DNA of 40,878 bases, from contig JAPOUU010000078.1 in the NCBI GenBank assembly GCA_026708505.1, positions 1 to 40,878 of the forward strand, written 5' to 3'. Shown here piece by piece: positions 1 to 10,618 of the stretch. Position 1 is the first letter of the stretch. Each line of letters starts with the position of its first letter. The notes below the pieces were generated by a model. It was given only the letters and a program-made list of their open reading frames with translations, did not search any database and was not told the DNA's origin. This DNA comes from Hyphomicrobiales bacterium (GTDB lineage Bacteria; Pseudomonadota; Alphaproteobacteria; JAPOUT01). A program made the position numbers and the translations under genes.

Positions 1-86
1 CGACCCATAATGCCAACACAATTCACTGTGTTGACGATTGCTTCCGCGTCCGCTTTTGAGATGTCTCCTGACTTATAGTTAATCAT
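1..86 (-). CDS. Macro-domain protein (ADP-ribose binding/hydrolysing), N-terminal fragment at the window edge
   Basis: Reading the minus strand from the ATG at 86–84, the 28 visible codons include KADAEAIVNTVNCVGIMG. This is the classic first ADP-ribose-binding loop of macro domains of the DarG/Poa1p type (A-I/L-V-N-T-V-N-x-V-G-x-M-G). DarG-like macro domains remove ADP-ribose from DNA or protein and often act as the antitoxin of the DarT DNA ADP-ribosyltransferase; other members are stand-alone ADP-ribose phosphatases. The gene continues off position 1, so its length and partner are not visible. The same frame stays open upstream to the stop of the aldo/keto reductase gene, so a TTG start near 143 is possible; no good Shine–Dalgarno site decides it. 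The family assignment is firm for so short a stretch; the DarG role is inference. Confidence 0.7.
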   Translation of the reverse strand, partial: MINYKSGDISKADAEAIVNTVNCVGIMG

Positions 87-149
87 TGGAATGCTGCTGT
101 AAGATGGTCTATAGCCGAATCCAAAAGGGTACGGCAAAAACAATTCCCT

Positions 150-1109
150 CTAAACGAGCGTTGCGCCTTTGGTTATGCCCACGGGCGCAAGCGCATCTAT
201 TTTTTTCAAGACGTCTTCCGGGAGTTTAATGTTTTCGGCTTTGGCGTTTTCGTCAATGCGCTCGATTTTACGCGACCCGGGAATGGCATAGATGTCCTCG
301 CCCTGATGCAGTAGCCACGCCAACGCCAACTGTGCGGGCGTGATATCGAGCGATTCGGCGATTTCGCGCAACGGGGCAAAACGGTCCCGGTTGGCTTGAA
401 GGTTGTCGCCCGTGAAACGCGGATTGTTATTGCGAAAATCCCCCTCGGGAGGTGCATCGGCTGCGCCCGCCAGGAATCCCGCTCCCAACGGCGACCATGC
501 CACCAGTGCCACGCCTAGTTCGCGCAGGGTCGGCAAAAGTTCTCTCTCGGCTTCCCTCCGCCAAAGGGAGTATTCATACTGTACGGCACGAACGGGATGT
601 ACAGCATGGGCTCGACGCACCTGTTCGGCGGTGACATTGCTGAGTCCGATGTGCCGCACTTTTCCGGCCTCGACTTCGTGCGCCATCGCGCCGACGCTTT
701 CTTCGATGTCGACCTTCGGATCGGGATAGTGGAGGTAGTAGAGGTCAACGTAATCGCAACCGAGCCGCCGCAGGCTTGCATCCAGGGACTTTCGCGCATA
801 CTCGGTCGAACCGTTGATGTTGAGGGAAAATCCCCAACCGGTTTCGATGGCGTTGCCGGTTTCTCCCTCGTCAAACACAATGCCGAATTTTGTCGCGATG
901 AAAGCCTTTTCGCGCCTGCCTTGGACGGCTTTGGCGACGAGTTCTTCATTGTGGCCGCCTCCATATGCATCCGCGCTATCGATCATTGCACCGCGCTCAA
1001 TGGCATGACGCAGAACTTCAACGCCTTGCGCGTCTTCGATGCCGCCGTAATAACCCTCAAGCACCATAGCGCCGTAACCAATGCGTGCGATTGAGTCGAA
1101 GCCCGGCAT
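150..1109 (-). CDS. Aldo/keto reductase family oxidoreductase
   Basis: This 319-residue protein has the AKR (beta/alpha)8-barrel pattern. The catalytic tetrad can be placed at D44 and Y49 (IDSADAYG), K74 (IATKFG) and H127 (YYLHYPD). A C-terminal PGSRKIERIDENA segment matches the NADPH-binding loop. Such enzymes reduce aldehydes or ketones with NADPH in the cytosol; the substrate cannot be told, and the closest groups are general-stress or plant-auxin-like AKRs. The ATG lies one base after the gyrB TGA, so it is the last gene of the dnaA–dnaN–recF–gyrB unit and is probably translated by ribosomes finishing gyrB. No clear terminator follows its TAG. Confidence 0.9.
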   Translation of the reverse strand: MPGFDSIARIGYGAMVLEGYYGGIEDAQGVEVLRHAIERGAMIDSADAYGGGHNEELVAKAVQGRREKAFIATKFGIVFDEGETGNAIETGWGFSLNINGSTEYARKSLDASLRRLGCDYVDLYYLHYPDPKVDIEESVGAMAHEVEAGKVRHIGLSNVTAEQVRRAHAVHPVRAVQYEYSLWRREAERELLPTLRELGVALVAWSPLGAGFLAGAADAPPEGDFRNNNPRFTGDNLQANRDRFAPLREIAESLDITPAQLALAWLLHQGEDIYAIPGSRKIERIDENAKAENIKLPEDVLKKIDALAPVGITKGATLV

Positions 1110-1110
1110 G

Positions 1111-4836
<3,726 letters not shown>

Positions 4837-4840
<4 letters not shown>

Positions 4841-5958
4841 ATCCGCATGGGCATGAGGATATAGAGGACTTCTTCGTCTTCGCTGTCGCGGATGATTGCA
4901 GGCGAGCCCGCATCCTTGAGCGAGAAGGCCGAGTCTTCGCCGTCGCAAGCGTTGGAGATTTCAAGAAGATAGTTTCCGTTGAAACCGATTTCCATTTCTT
5001 CGGAGGAGTAATTGGCGGCAATGTCTTCTTGTGCGTCTTCGCCGTCCAGGTTGCTCGCGGACACGCGCAGGAGGTTCGACTCCAGCGCAAGTTTGACGGC
5101 CCGCGATTTCTCCGAGGTGATGGTTGAAACGCGATCGACAGCTTCCGAAAAAATCTTGCCGTTGACGGTGAGGGAGCGGTCGTTGTCGGTGGGAATGACA
5201 CGTTCGTAATCGGGAAAGGTTCCGTCAATCAGTTTCGATGTCATCACAACGCCGTCCAGCTCGAAGCGGCATTTGTTTTCGGAGAACCAGCAGGTGACGT
5301 CTTCTTCGGCTCCTTCGAGAAGCTTTTGCAGTTCGTTGATGGTCTTGCGCGGGATGATGACGCCGGGTATTTTTTCCGCCCCCGAAGGAAGCGTCAGCGA
5401 GATGCATGCCAGACGGTGCCCGTCGGTAACGGCCGCGCGCATCTTTTCAACGCCGTCAATTTCCTTGCGGTGAATGTACATCCCGTTGATGTAATGGCGG
5501 GTTTCCTCGTTTGGAATGATGAAACGGGTCTTGTTGATCAGGCGGCGGAGTTCTTCCGCGCCGATGACGAAGCGATGGGGAAGTTCGTCGTCCGACATGG
5601 CCGGAAAACCTTCGCTGTTGATTGAGCGCAACTGGAAGCGCGAGCGTCCGACTTTGATGGTGAGATTGTCGTTCTTCCCGTCATGCTCGATTTCAATTTG
5701 GGAGCCGTCGGGAGACTTTCGAACGATCTCGTAAAACATCCTGGCATCTGCCATCGCCGCTCCCGGCGTGGTTATTTGCGCATCGGGAACCGTCTCGATA
5801 ATCTCGATATCGGTGTCCGTTGCGGCGATGCGAAGGGTTCCGTCCCGCGCGTCAATCAAGACGTTCGCAAGAACAGGAAGCGTGTTGCGCCGTTCGACCA
5901 CGCCTTGCGCGTGGGCGACAGCACGAAGTAAAGGTCTGTGTTCGGTTAGAATTTTCAT
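4837..5958 (-). CDS. dnaN: DNA polymerase III beta subunit (sliding clamp)
   Basis: DnaN is the ring-shaped clamp that tethers DNA polymerase III and other enzymes to DNA. The 373 residues match the family's usual length and its three-fold repeat of the clamp domain. It starts MKILTEHRPLL and ends YILMPMRI, the conserved M-P-M/L-R C-terminus. The Shine–Dalgarno site GGGAG lies 9 nt before the ATG. The gene is separated from dnaA by 120 bp that hold a promoter-like element and a large inverted repeat, and it overlaps recF by 4 bp. Confidence 0.97.
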
Positions 5959-5990
5959 AGTTCAGAACTCCCTAGTAAATTTGAAGGTCA

Positions 5991-5999
5991 ACTATACCA
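5991..5999 (-). promoter_or_regulatory. Candidate extended -10 promoter of dnaN
   Basis: On the minus strand the sequence TGG-TATAGT fits an extended -10 element (TGn followed by a 4–5/6 match to TATAAT). The hexamer 17 nt upstream (TTCCCT) is a poor -35, which is usual for extended -10 promoters. Transcription would start near 5984 and give a leader of about 26 nt carrying the dnaN ribosome-binding site. It would allow dnaN–recF–gyrB to be transcribed independently of dnaA. Assigned by eye only. Confidence 0.35.
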
Positions 6000-6026
6000 G
6001 AAAAAAATCCGTAAGGGAATACACCC

Positions 6027-6070
6027 GAATCTCGAAATACGTCCTCTCCCGGGGGCGTATTTCGTGATTC
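6027..6070. repeat. Large inverted repeat between dnaA and dnaN
   Basis: The arms GAATCtCGAAATACG (6027–6041) and CGTATTTCGtGATTC (6056–6070) pair over 14 of 15 positions with a single T·T mismatch, around a 14-nt loop containing CCCGGG. It begins 9 bp after the dnaA stop. In the dnaA transcript it would form a long stem-loop; a run of seven U residues follows about 18 nt after the stem, so it is not a textbook terminator. It could be an attenuator, an RNA-processing site separating dnaA from dnaN, or a protein-binding site in DNA. Confidence 0.7.
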
Positions 6071-6078
6071 TCCAGCCT

Positions 6079-7554
6079 CTAATTGTTGAGTTTTCGGCGC
6101 AATAATTCAAGGTCTTCGGCGAGGTCGCCGTCACGCTCGCGCTGCTGGGCAATTTTGCGAGTCGCGTGCAAAACCGTGGTGTGGTCGCGACCCCCGAATT
6201 TGCGCCCTATCTCCGGCAGCGAGCGAGTCGTTAGCTCCTTGGCAAGATACATCGCAATTTGGCGCGGCACCGCAACCGAGCGCGTGCGCCTTGCCGACAG
6301 CATGTCCGAAATCTTTATGTGGTAATGCTCGGCGACCTGGCGCTGGATTTCGTCAATGGTGGTTTTGCGGGCGTTCGCGCGCAGGAGGTCGCGCAACACA
6401 TCCTGGACGCTGGCGATATCCGCGGGCTTGTGCGAGAAGTTCGAGTATGCCATCACACGCTTGAGCGCGCCCTCCATCTCCCGAACGTTCGAGACAATGT
6501 TCTGGGCCAGGAATTCGAGAACCTCGGCGGGGATCTTCGGCGTGTTTTGCCGGTGGGCGGCTTCGTCCATCTTCATGCGCAAAATCCCCAGGCGCAACTC
6601 GTAATCGGTCGGGTGGATGTCCGCGACAAGCCCGCCGCCCAAACGCGAGCGGATGCGCTCCTCTATGCCGGTGAGGTCCGAGGGCGAACGGTCGGCGGAA
6701 ATAACGACCTGGTGGTTTTGGTCAATCAGGGCGTTGAATGTGTGGAAAAATTCCTCCTGCGTTGATTCTTTTCCGGCGATGAATTGAATGTCATCGACCA
6801 TCAGGATGTCCACCTTGCGGAACTGTTCCTTGAACGCCATTGTGTCGCGAAAGCGCAGCGCCTTCACGAACTGGTACATGAATTTTTCCGCCGAAAGATA
6901 GATGCATTTGCGTTGCGGGAATCGCCTCTGCGTCTCCCAGGCGATTGCGTGCATCAGGTGCGTTTTACCCAGCCCGACGCCTCCGTACAAAAACAGCGGG
7001 TTGAAACTGCTGTTCGCCCGCTCTTCCCCGGCAATGCGCATCGCCGCCGTATATGCTATCTCGTTCGACTTGCCTACAACGAAATTCTCGAAGGTGAAAC
7101 GCTCATTCAGCCGCGAATGGGGTTGTTGCTGCAACGACTCTTCATCCTCCGCCGAGCCGTTGGTAAAGGAATCCGCAACCGGCGGCTTCGAATCGGTGCC
7201 CGCGTAGGTCTCCAGGAAAAGCCGTTGTTTGGGAACGAGGTCGCCGTTTGCTTCGGGGTGTCCTTTTTGCACCACTTCGTTCCAGTGGCGCAGAATGCAG
7301 TCGCTATAGTGCGTCGCTATCCAGTCCCGGAAAAACGGGCTCGGGACCCGGAACACCAAGCGCTCGTCGCCGCTCGCCACCGGCTGTAAAGCGGTCAGCC
7401 AGCTGTCAAACACCGCTCCGCCCAGCTCCTTGCGCAGAGACGCCTGCATGGACTGCCATATCGCGAGTACGCCGGTGTCTTCGCTGCGGGGTTCCGCACC
7501 CTGCGATGCAACCGCTACCTCCGACGAACCGTCTTGTCCCTCTTTCTCAAGCAA
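6079..7554 (-). CDS. dnaA: Chromosomal replication initiator DnaA
   Basis: DnaA binds DnaA boxes at oriC and melts the origin. The 491-residue protein has domain I (to about residue 95, with IWQSMQASLRKELGG), a variable linker, the AAA+ domain III with Walker A GGVGLGKT at 191–198 and Walker B ILMVDD at 250–255, and the DNA-binding domain IV with GGRDHTTVLHA near 450. The start is a TTG at 7554 preceded by GGGAGG at 7-nt spacing, a site that clearly decides the start. It lies 44 bp downstream of a rhodanese gene and 120 bp upstream of dnaN. Confidence 0.97.
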   Translation of the reverse strand: MLEKEGQDGSSEVAVASQGAEPRSEDTGVLAIWQSMQASLRKELGGAVFDSWLTALQPVASGDERLVFRVPSPFFRDWIATHYSDCILRHWNEVVQKGHPEANGDLVPKQRLFLETYAGTDSKPPVADSFTNGSAEDEESLQQQPHSRLNERFTFENFVVGKSNEIAYTAAMRIAGEERANSSFNPLFLYGGVGLGKTHLMHAIAWETQRRFPQRKCIYLSAEKFMYQFVKALRFRDTMAFKEQFRKVDILMVDDIQFIAGKESTQEEFFHTFNALIDQNHQVVISADRSPSDLTGIEERIRSRLGGGLVADIHPTDYELRLGILRMKMDEAAHRQNTPKIPAEVLEFLAQNIVSNVREMEGALKRVMAYSNFSHKPADIASVQDVLRDLLRANARKTTIDEIQRQVAEHYHIKISDMLSARRTRSVAVPRQIAMYLAKELTTRSLPEIGRKFGGRDHTTVLHATRKIAQQRERDGDLAEDLELLRRKLNN

Positions 7555-7598
7555 AACCTTGCCTCCCTATTTCACAAGCCATGCGAACACGCGCATGG

Positions 7599-8036
7599 TT
7601 AATTCTGCCGCCATGGAAGCCCCCGGACCTTCCAGCCCTCAAGGCTTCCACGATGGCCGGATACATCCACTCCGCCCTCAAAACCTTCAACGATATTGAA
7701 GCAACGTCCCAGTCCCGCTTCCGCCGCCGCCTTCGCCGCCAAGTCCGAGCGGTGACCCGAACGGCAGAGAAACAAAAGAGTCCGGGAACCGTCGCGGGGA
7801 AGATTTGCATCTTCCAATGCTTTCCGGAGTCGCCCCGGGAAATCTGCAATCAGACGAGCGTTGGGAAAATCCACCCACTCCACCAGCACGGGGATTTTGC
7901 CGACGGACGAAAGATCCGCAACGCCGACAAAACTCCACTCCGCCTGCGTGCGAACGTCCACCAACAAAGTTGCCGGTTCGTTTGATATCTTATCCCACGC
8001 TTCCTGGCAGGAGATGTCGCCGCAATATTCCGTCAT
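7599..8036 (-). CDS. Rhodanese-like domain protein
   Basis: A single rhodanese domain makes up nearly the whole protein (145 residues). It has the substrate-site lead-in LLVDVRTQAEW and the active-site loop LCRSGHRS with the catalytic cysteine. Rhodaneses carry sulfane sulfur on this Cys; the six-residue loop CRSGHR fits a thiosulfate sulfurtransferase-type enzyme, but the physiological acceptor is unknown. The ATG at 8036 gives the N-terminus usual in alphaproteobacterial homologues (MTEY.GD); an ATG five codons upstream (8051) is possible. Neither has a good Shine–Dalgarno site. It sits just upstream of dnaA on the same strand. Confidence 0.88.
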   Translation of the reverse strand: MTEYCGDISCQEAWDKISNEPATLLVDVRTQAEWSFVGVADLSSVGKIPVLVEWVDFPNARLIADFPGRLRKALEDANLPRDGSRTLLFLCRSGHRSDLAAKAAAEAGLGRCFNIVEGFEGGVDVSGHRGSLEGWKVRGLPWRQN

Positions 8037-8051
8037 GTGAGAACGCCACAT

Positions 8052-8352
8052 CGGATAACGTTACGGTCGCAAACGCAAACAACAAACATTAACCTTCCCT
8101 CCCTGTTATCCAGTGATGTGACGCAAAACCCCTCCGCATCAACGGTGCGACACCAGAGCGCTCGGCACCGTCTCTGCAAAGCAGACCTTAATGTTATACC
8201 CAAGTGGTTTCCTCAATGCAATACATCGGCGATATTTTCGCTATCTATGCGCCTTTGCAAGCAGGGGGGCCTGAAGGGGGAGGGGGCGAATCACGCGAAT
8301 CGCCGAAGGGGGCGTTGGAAAATGTGGCTACGGAGGGGAATTCGGGAGGCGT
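8052..8352. other. Gene-free region between rpsT and the rhodanese gene; possible origin-related sequence
   Basis: No gene is seen in these 301 bp. They contain three words resembling the DnaA box TTATNCACA: TTATACCCA at 8194–8202 (8 of 9), TTATCCAGT at 8106–8114 (7 of 9) and TTATCCGAT on the minus strand at 8050–8058. Four runs of five or more G lie on the plus strand (8264–8269, 8276–8280, 8282–8286, 8308–8312). A short direct repeat GCGAATC occurs twice at about 8286–8301. The region lies two genes upstream of dnaA. An origin role is conjecture; the strand of the flanking genes does not switch here, and the DnaA-like words are imperfect. Confidence 0.3.
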
Positions 8353-8619
8353 TTAGCCGCCCATTGCGTGCACGCGCTTCGACATCCGCGAAATCTTGCG
8401 GGCCGCCATGTTGCGGTGGAATACGCCGCGCGCGGCCGCGCGCATCAAGTTTGATTCCGCAACCCGCAACGCTTCAAGCGCGGTCTCTTTCGACCCTTCC
8501 TTGATTGCGGTTTCGACCCGAACAAGAAAGCTTCGAGCACGTCCGCGCAGTCTTCGATTGCGCTCCGTGCGTCGCTTGATCTTGCGGATCATCTTGCGGG
8601 CTGATGTCGTATTTGCCAT
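8353..8619 (-). CDS. rpsT: 30S ribosomal protein S20
   Basis: The 88-residue basic protein begins MANTTSARKMIRKIKRRTERN and ends NMAARKISRMSKRV, both conserved S20 segments; S20 binds 16S rRNA early in 30S assembly. The frame is open far upstream into mutM, but the family start and the promoter just before it fix the ATG at 8619. There is no Shine–Dalgarno sequence; a near-consensus promoter ends 6 nt before the ATG, predicting a leaderless mRNA. The mutM–rpsT–dnaA order is the common alphaproteobacterial arrangement. Confidence 0.95.
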   Translation of the reverse strand: MANTTSARKMIRKIKRRTERNRRLRGRARSFLVRVETAIKEGSKETALEALRVAESNLMRAAARGVFHRNMAARKISRMSKRVHAMGG

Positions 8620-8625
8620 AACGCT

Positions 8626-8654
8626 GTTATAGGGGGATTGTGCGCCGCCGTCAA
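8626..8654 (-). promoter_or_regulatory. Sigma-70-type promoter of rpsT, leaderless arrangement
   Basis: On the minus strand TTGACG (8654–8649) and TATAAC (8631–8626) are 17 bp apart, each a 5/6 match to consensus. Only six bases (AGCGTT) separate the -10 box from the rpsT ATG, so transcription should begin at or within a base or two of the start codon. Confidence 0.7.
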
Positions 8655-8710
8655 CAACGAAGCAGAGCCCGAAGGGAAAAACCGGAGATTCACCCAGTAT
8701 GAAAGCGGGT

Positions 8711-9559
8711 TTACCGTTGGCATCGGGGACAGTAAAAACTCGAGCGGTTGGACTGCACAATGCGCCGGATGACCCCGTTGCAGCCGCGCCGGGGGCAGGA
8801 ATCACCGAGGCGGTCGTAAACCTGAAAGGCGTGCTGGAAGTATCCGCTTGCGCCTTCGGCATCAAGGTAATCGCGAATGCTTGAGCCGCCCGCATCGAGG
8901 GCGTCTTGCAAAGTTGCGCCGATGGCGTCAAGCAGGCGGACGACCCGGTCCGACGGCTTCGAACGCTTTCCCGCAACATCGCAGGACAGGCGGCGCGGCG
9001 ATATTCCCGAACGAAACAAAGCCTCGCAGCAATAGATGTTGCCCAGACCCGCAATCAAACGCTGGTCCATCAGCGCATTCTTTATCGGGCGACGGGAGCC
9101 TTGAAATTGCGATTGAAGAAAGTCCGCATCAATGCCGTCGCGCAAAGGGTCGCGGCCGAGTTTGGAAAGATAAGGATTTTTATCGATGTGTTCAGACGGA
9201 AACAAATCCATGAAGCCAAAGCGCCGGGGGTCCGCATACACAAGCCGGGCGCCGTCCTCGAAAACAAAAAAGACGTGGGAGTGGGGAGGTTCGATGTTCG
9301 CGCCCGGACGAAGCATTTGCATCGTTCCCGACATGCCGAGATGGGTTAACAAAATGTCGTCGCGGTCGGTACGGAAGAGGAGGTATTTGCCTTTGCGGTC
9401 AATGCCCGTGATGCATGCGCCGCCCAGCCGTTTCGCAAGATCTTTCGGCAGGGGAAAGCGCAGGTCTTTGCGGCGGGTTTCCAACGATTCGACCTTCCGC
9501 CCTTCGACATGGGGCAAAAGCGAGCGTCGTAGAATTTCAACTTCGGGCAATTCGGGCAT
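8711..9559 (-). CDS. mutM: Formamidopyrimidine-DNA glycosylase (Fpg/MutM)
   Basis: MutM excises 8-oxoguanine and formamidopyrimidines and cleaves the abasic site by beta,delta-elimination. The protein (282 residues) begins with the catalytic PELPEVE (nucleophile P2, E3), has the conserved Lys in DRKGKYLLF and the helix-two-turn-helix segment around GLGNIYCCEALFRSGISP. It ends in a zinc finger with cysteines spaced CX4C…CX2C (CPRRGC … CPRC). The CX4C first pair is frequent in alphaproteobacterial Fpg proteins. AAAGGAG lies 8 nt before the ATG. It lies 91 bp upstream of rpsT and is divergent from the Ntn-hydrolase gene. Confidence 0.96.
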   Translation of the reverse strand: MPELPEVEILRRSLLPHVEGRKVESLETRRKDLRFPLPKDLAKRLGGACITGIDRKGKYLLFRTDRDDILLTHLGMSGTMQMLRPGANIEPPHSHVFFVFEDGARLVYADPRRFGFMDLFPSEHIDKNPYLSKLGRDPLRDGIDADFLQSQFQGSRRPIKNALMDQRLIAGLGNIYCCEALFRSGISPRRLSCDVAGKRSKPSDRVVRLLDAIGATLQDALDAGGSSIRDYLDAEGASGYFQHAFQVYDRLGDSCPRRGCNGVIRRIVQSNRSSFYCPRCQR

Positions 9560-9625
9560 AAGATATACTCCTTTGTAGAAGAGTCGGACCGAAACCGCAA
9601 TGATTCATCGTAAAAGGAACAGAAA

Positions 9626-10618
9626 ATGACAAACGGCTTGCAGGAAATTCCCCTGATTAACGTGTCCAATCCGTTGGATTCGCTGGACGGCCAGCATGAG
9701 CGCATTGAGCGTCTTTTTGAGTGTGCGCACGGACGAATCCCCGTTGCGCTTCTGCGCTGGGGCGATAAAAGCTCCCGCGCATGGTTCGTGAAAAGCAAAA
9801 ACCCCTATCTTGACGAGCTCGACGAAATTGCCCGGATCGTGAATCGTCCGGGTTGCTACGCCCTTAACTTCAGCTTCGAATGGCTCTGCACCACCGGATG
9901 CTCGAAAGGTTCGCAAACGGACGCGCCCCGGATGTATCGAACTCTCGATTGGGTTTTTAATGTGGGCGGCGAGGTGGTTGTCACACGCCACGAAGGCAAT
10001 GCCGGCGATTACTTTAATATCGGCTGGCCCGGATATGTCGGCGTGTTGACGGGATTGGCGCCGGGACGTTTTGCCGCCGCGATTAATCAGGCGCCGATGT
10101 CATACGCACTGGGGCGTTACTCTCTGGGCATATTGCTGGATTGGTTTGTAAACCGCAGGCGTGTCGCCCGGCGCAGGTCGCTTCCGCCAAGCCATCTTTT
10201 GCGCCGCATGTTCGAGAGTTGCCGGGATTACACCGAAGCCAAGGAAATGTTGACGCACACGCCTTTGTGCATTCCGGCAATCTTCACCCTGTCGGGCGCC
10301 CGCGCCGGCGAGAGTTGTGTCATCGAGCGCATGGAGGAAAGCGCGGTTGTTCACGAGGGCGATGTCGCGGCTGCGAATCACTGGGTTTCACCGAGGTTTC
10401 ACGGGCGGGAGCGTCCCTGGCAGAGTCGCCAGCGGCGGGAGCGGATGCTTGATTTTCTTGCTTCTCCCGAGAACGGCTGGCTCGCCACGCCAATCCTGAA
10501 CAAGCACACTTGTCTCATCATGGAAATGAACGCCGGCACCGGCTCCCTGTTCGTGCGCGGCGTTCACGGCGAGGAAGTTTTAACGAACGATTTCCGGATT
10601 AACCCTTCTGCCGCATGA
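9626..10618 (+). CDS. Ntn-hydrolase of the acid ceramidase / acyl-transferase (C45/C59-like) group
   Basis: This 330-residue protein resembles Cys-type Ntn amide hydrolases. CTTGC (C88–C92) is followed by RMYRTLDW (104–109), matching the nucleophile-Cys and R-N-L-D-W substrate-site pattern. Then come GWPGYVGVLTGLAPGRFAAA-IN (133–154) and further on LSGARAGESCVIER and NHWVSP, which match the family's later Asn and Arg positions. C88 is the likely nucleophile. In acid ceramidase the nucleophile is exposed by self-cleavage of a propeptide; here about 87 residues precede it and no signal peptide is visible, so a cytoplasmic amidase is likely. Substrate unknown: N-acyl amino acids, acylated amines or bile-salt-like amides. 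AAAGGA precedes the ATG, and the 3′ end overlaps the acyltransferase gene by 20 bp, tail to tail. Confidence 0.65.
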   Translation: MTNGLQEIPLINVSNPLDSLDGQHERIERLFECAHGRIPVALLRWGDKSSRAWFVKSKNPYLDELDEIARIVNRPGCYALNFSFEWLCTTGCSKGSQTDAPRMYRTLDWVFNVGGEVVVTRHEGNAGDYFNIGWPGYVGVLTGLAPGRFAAAINQAPMSYALGRYSLGILLDWFVNRRRVARRRSLPPSHLLRRMFESCRDYTEAKEMLTHTPLCIPAIFTLSGARAGESCVIERMEESAVVHEGDVAAANHWVSPRFHGRERPWQSRQRRERMLDFLASPENGWLATPILNKHTCLIMEMNAGTGSLFVRGVHGEEVLTNDFRINPSAA

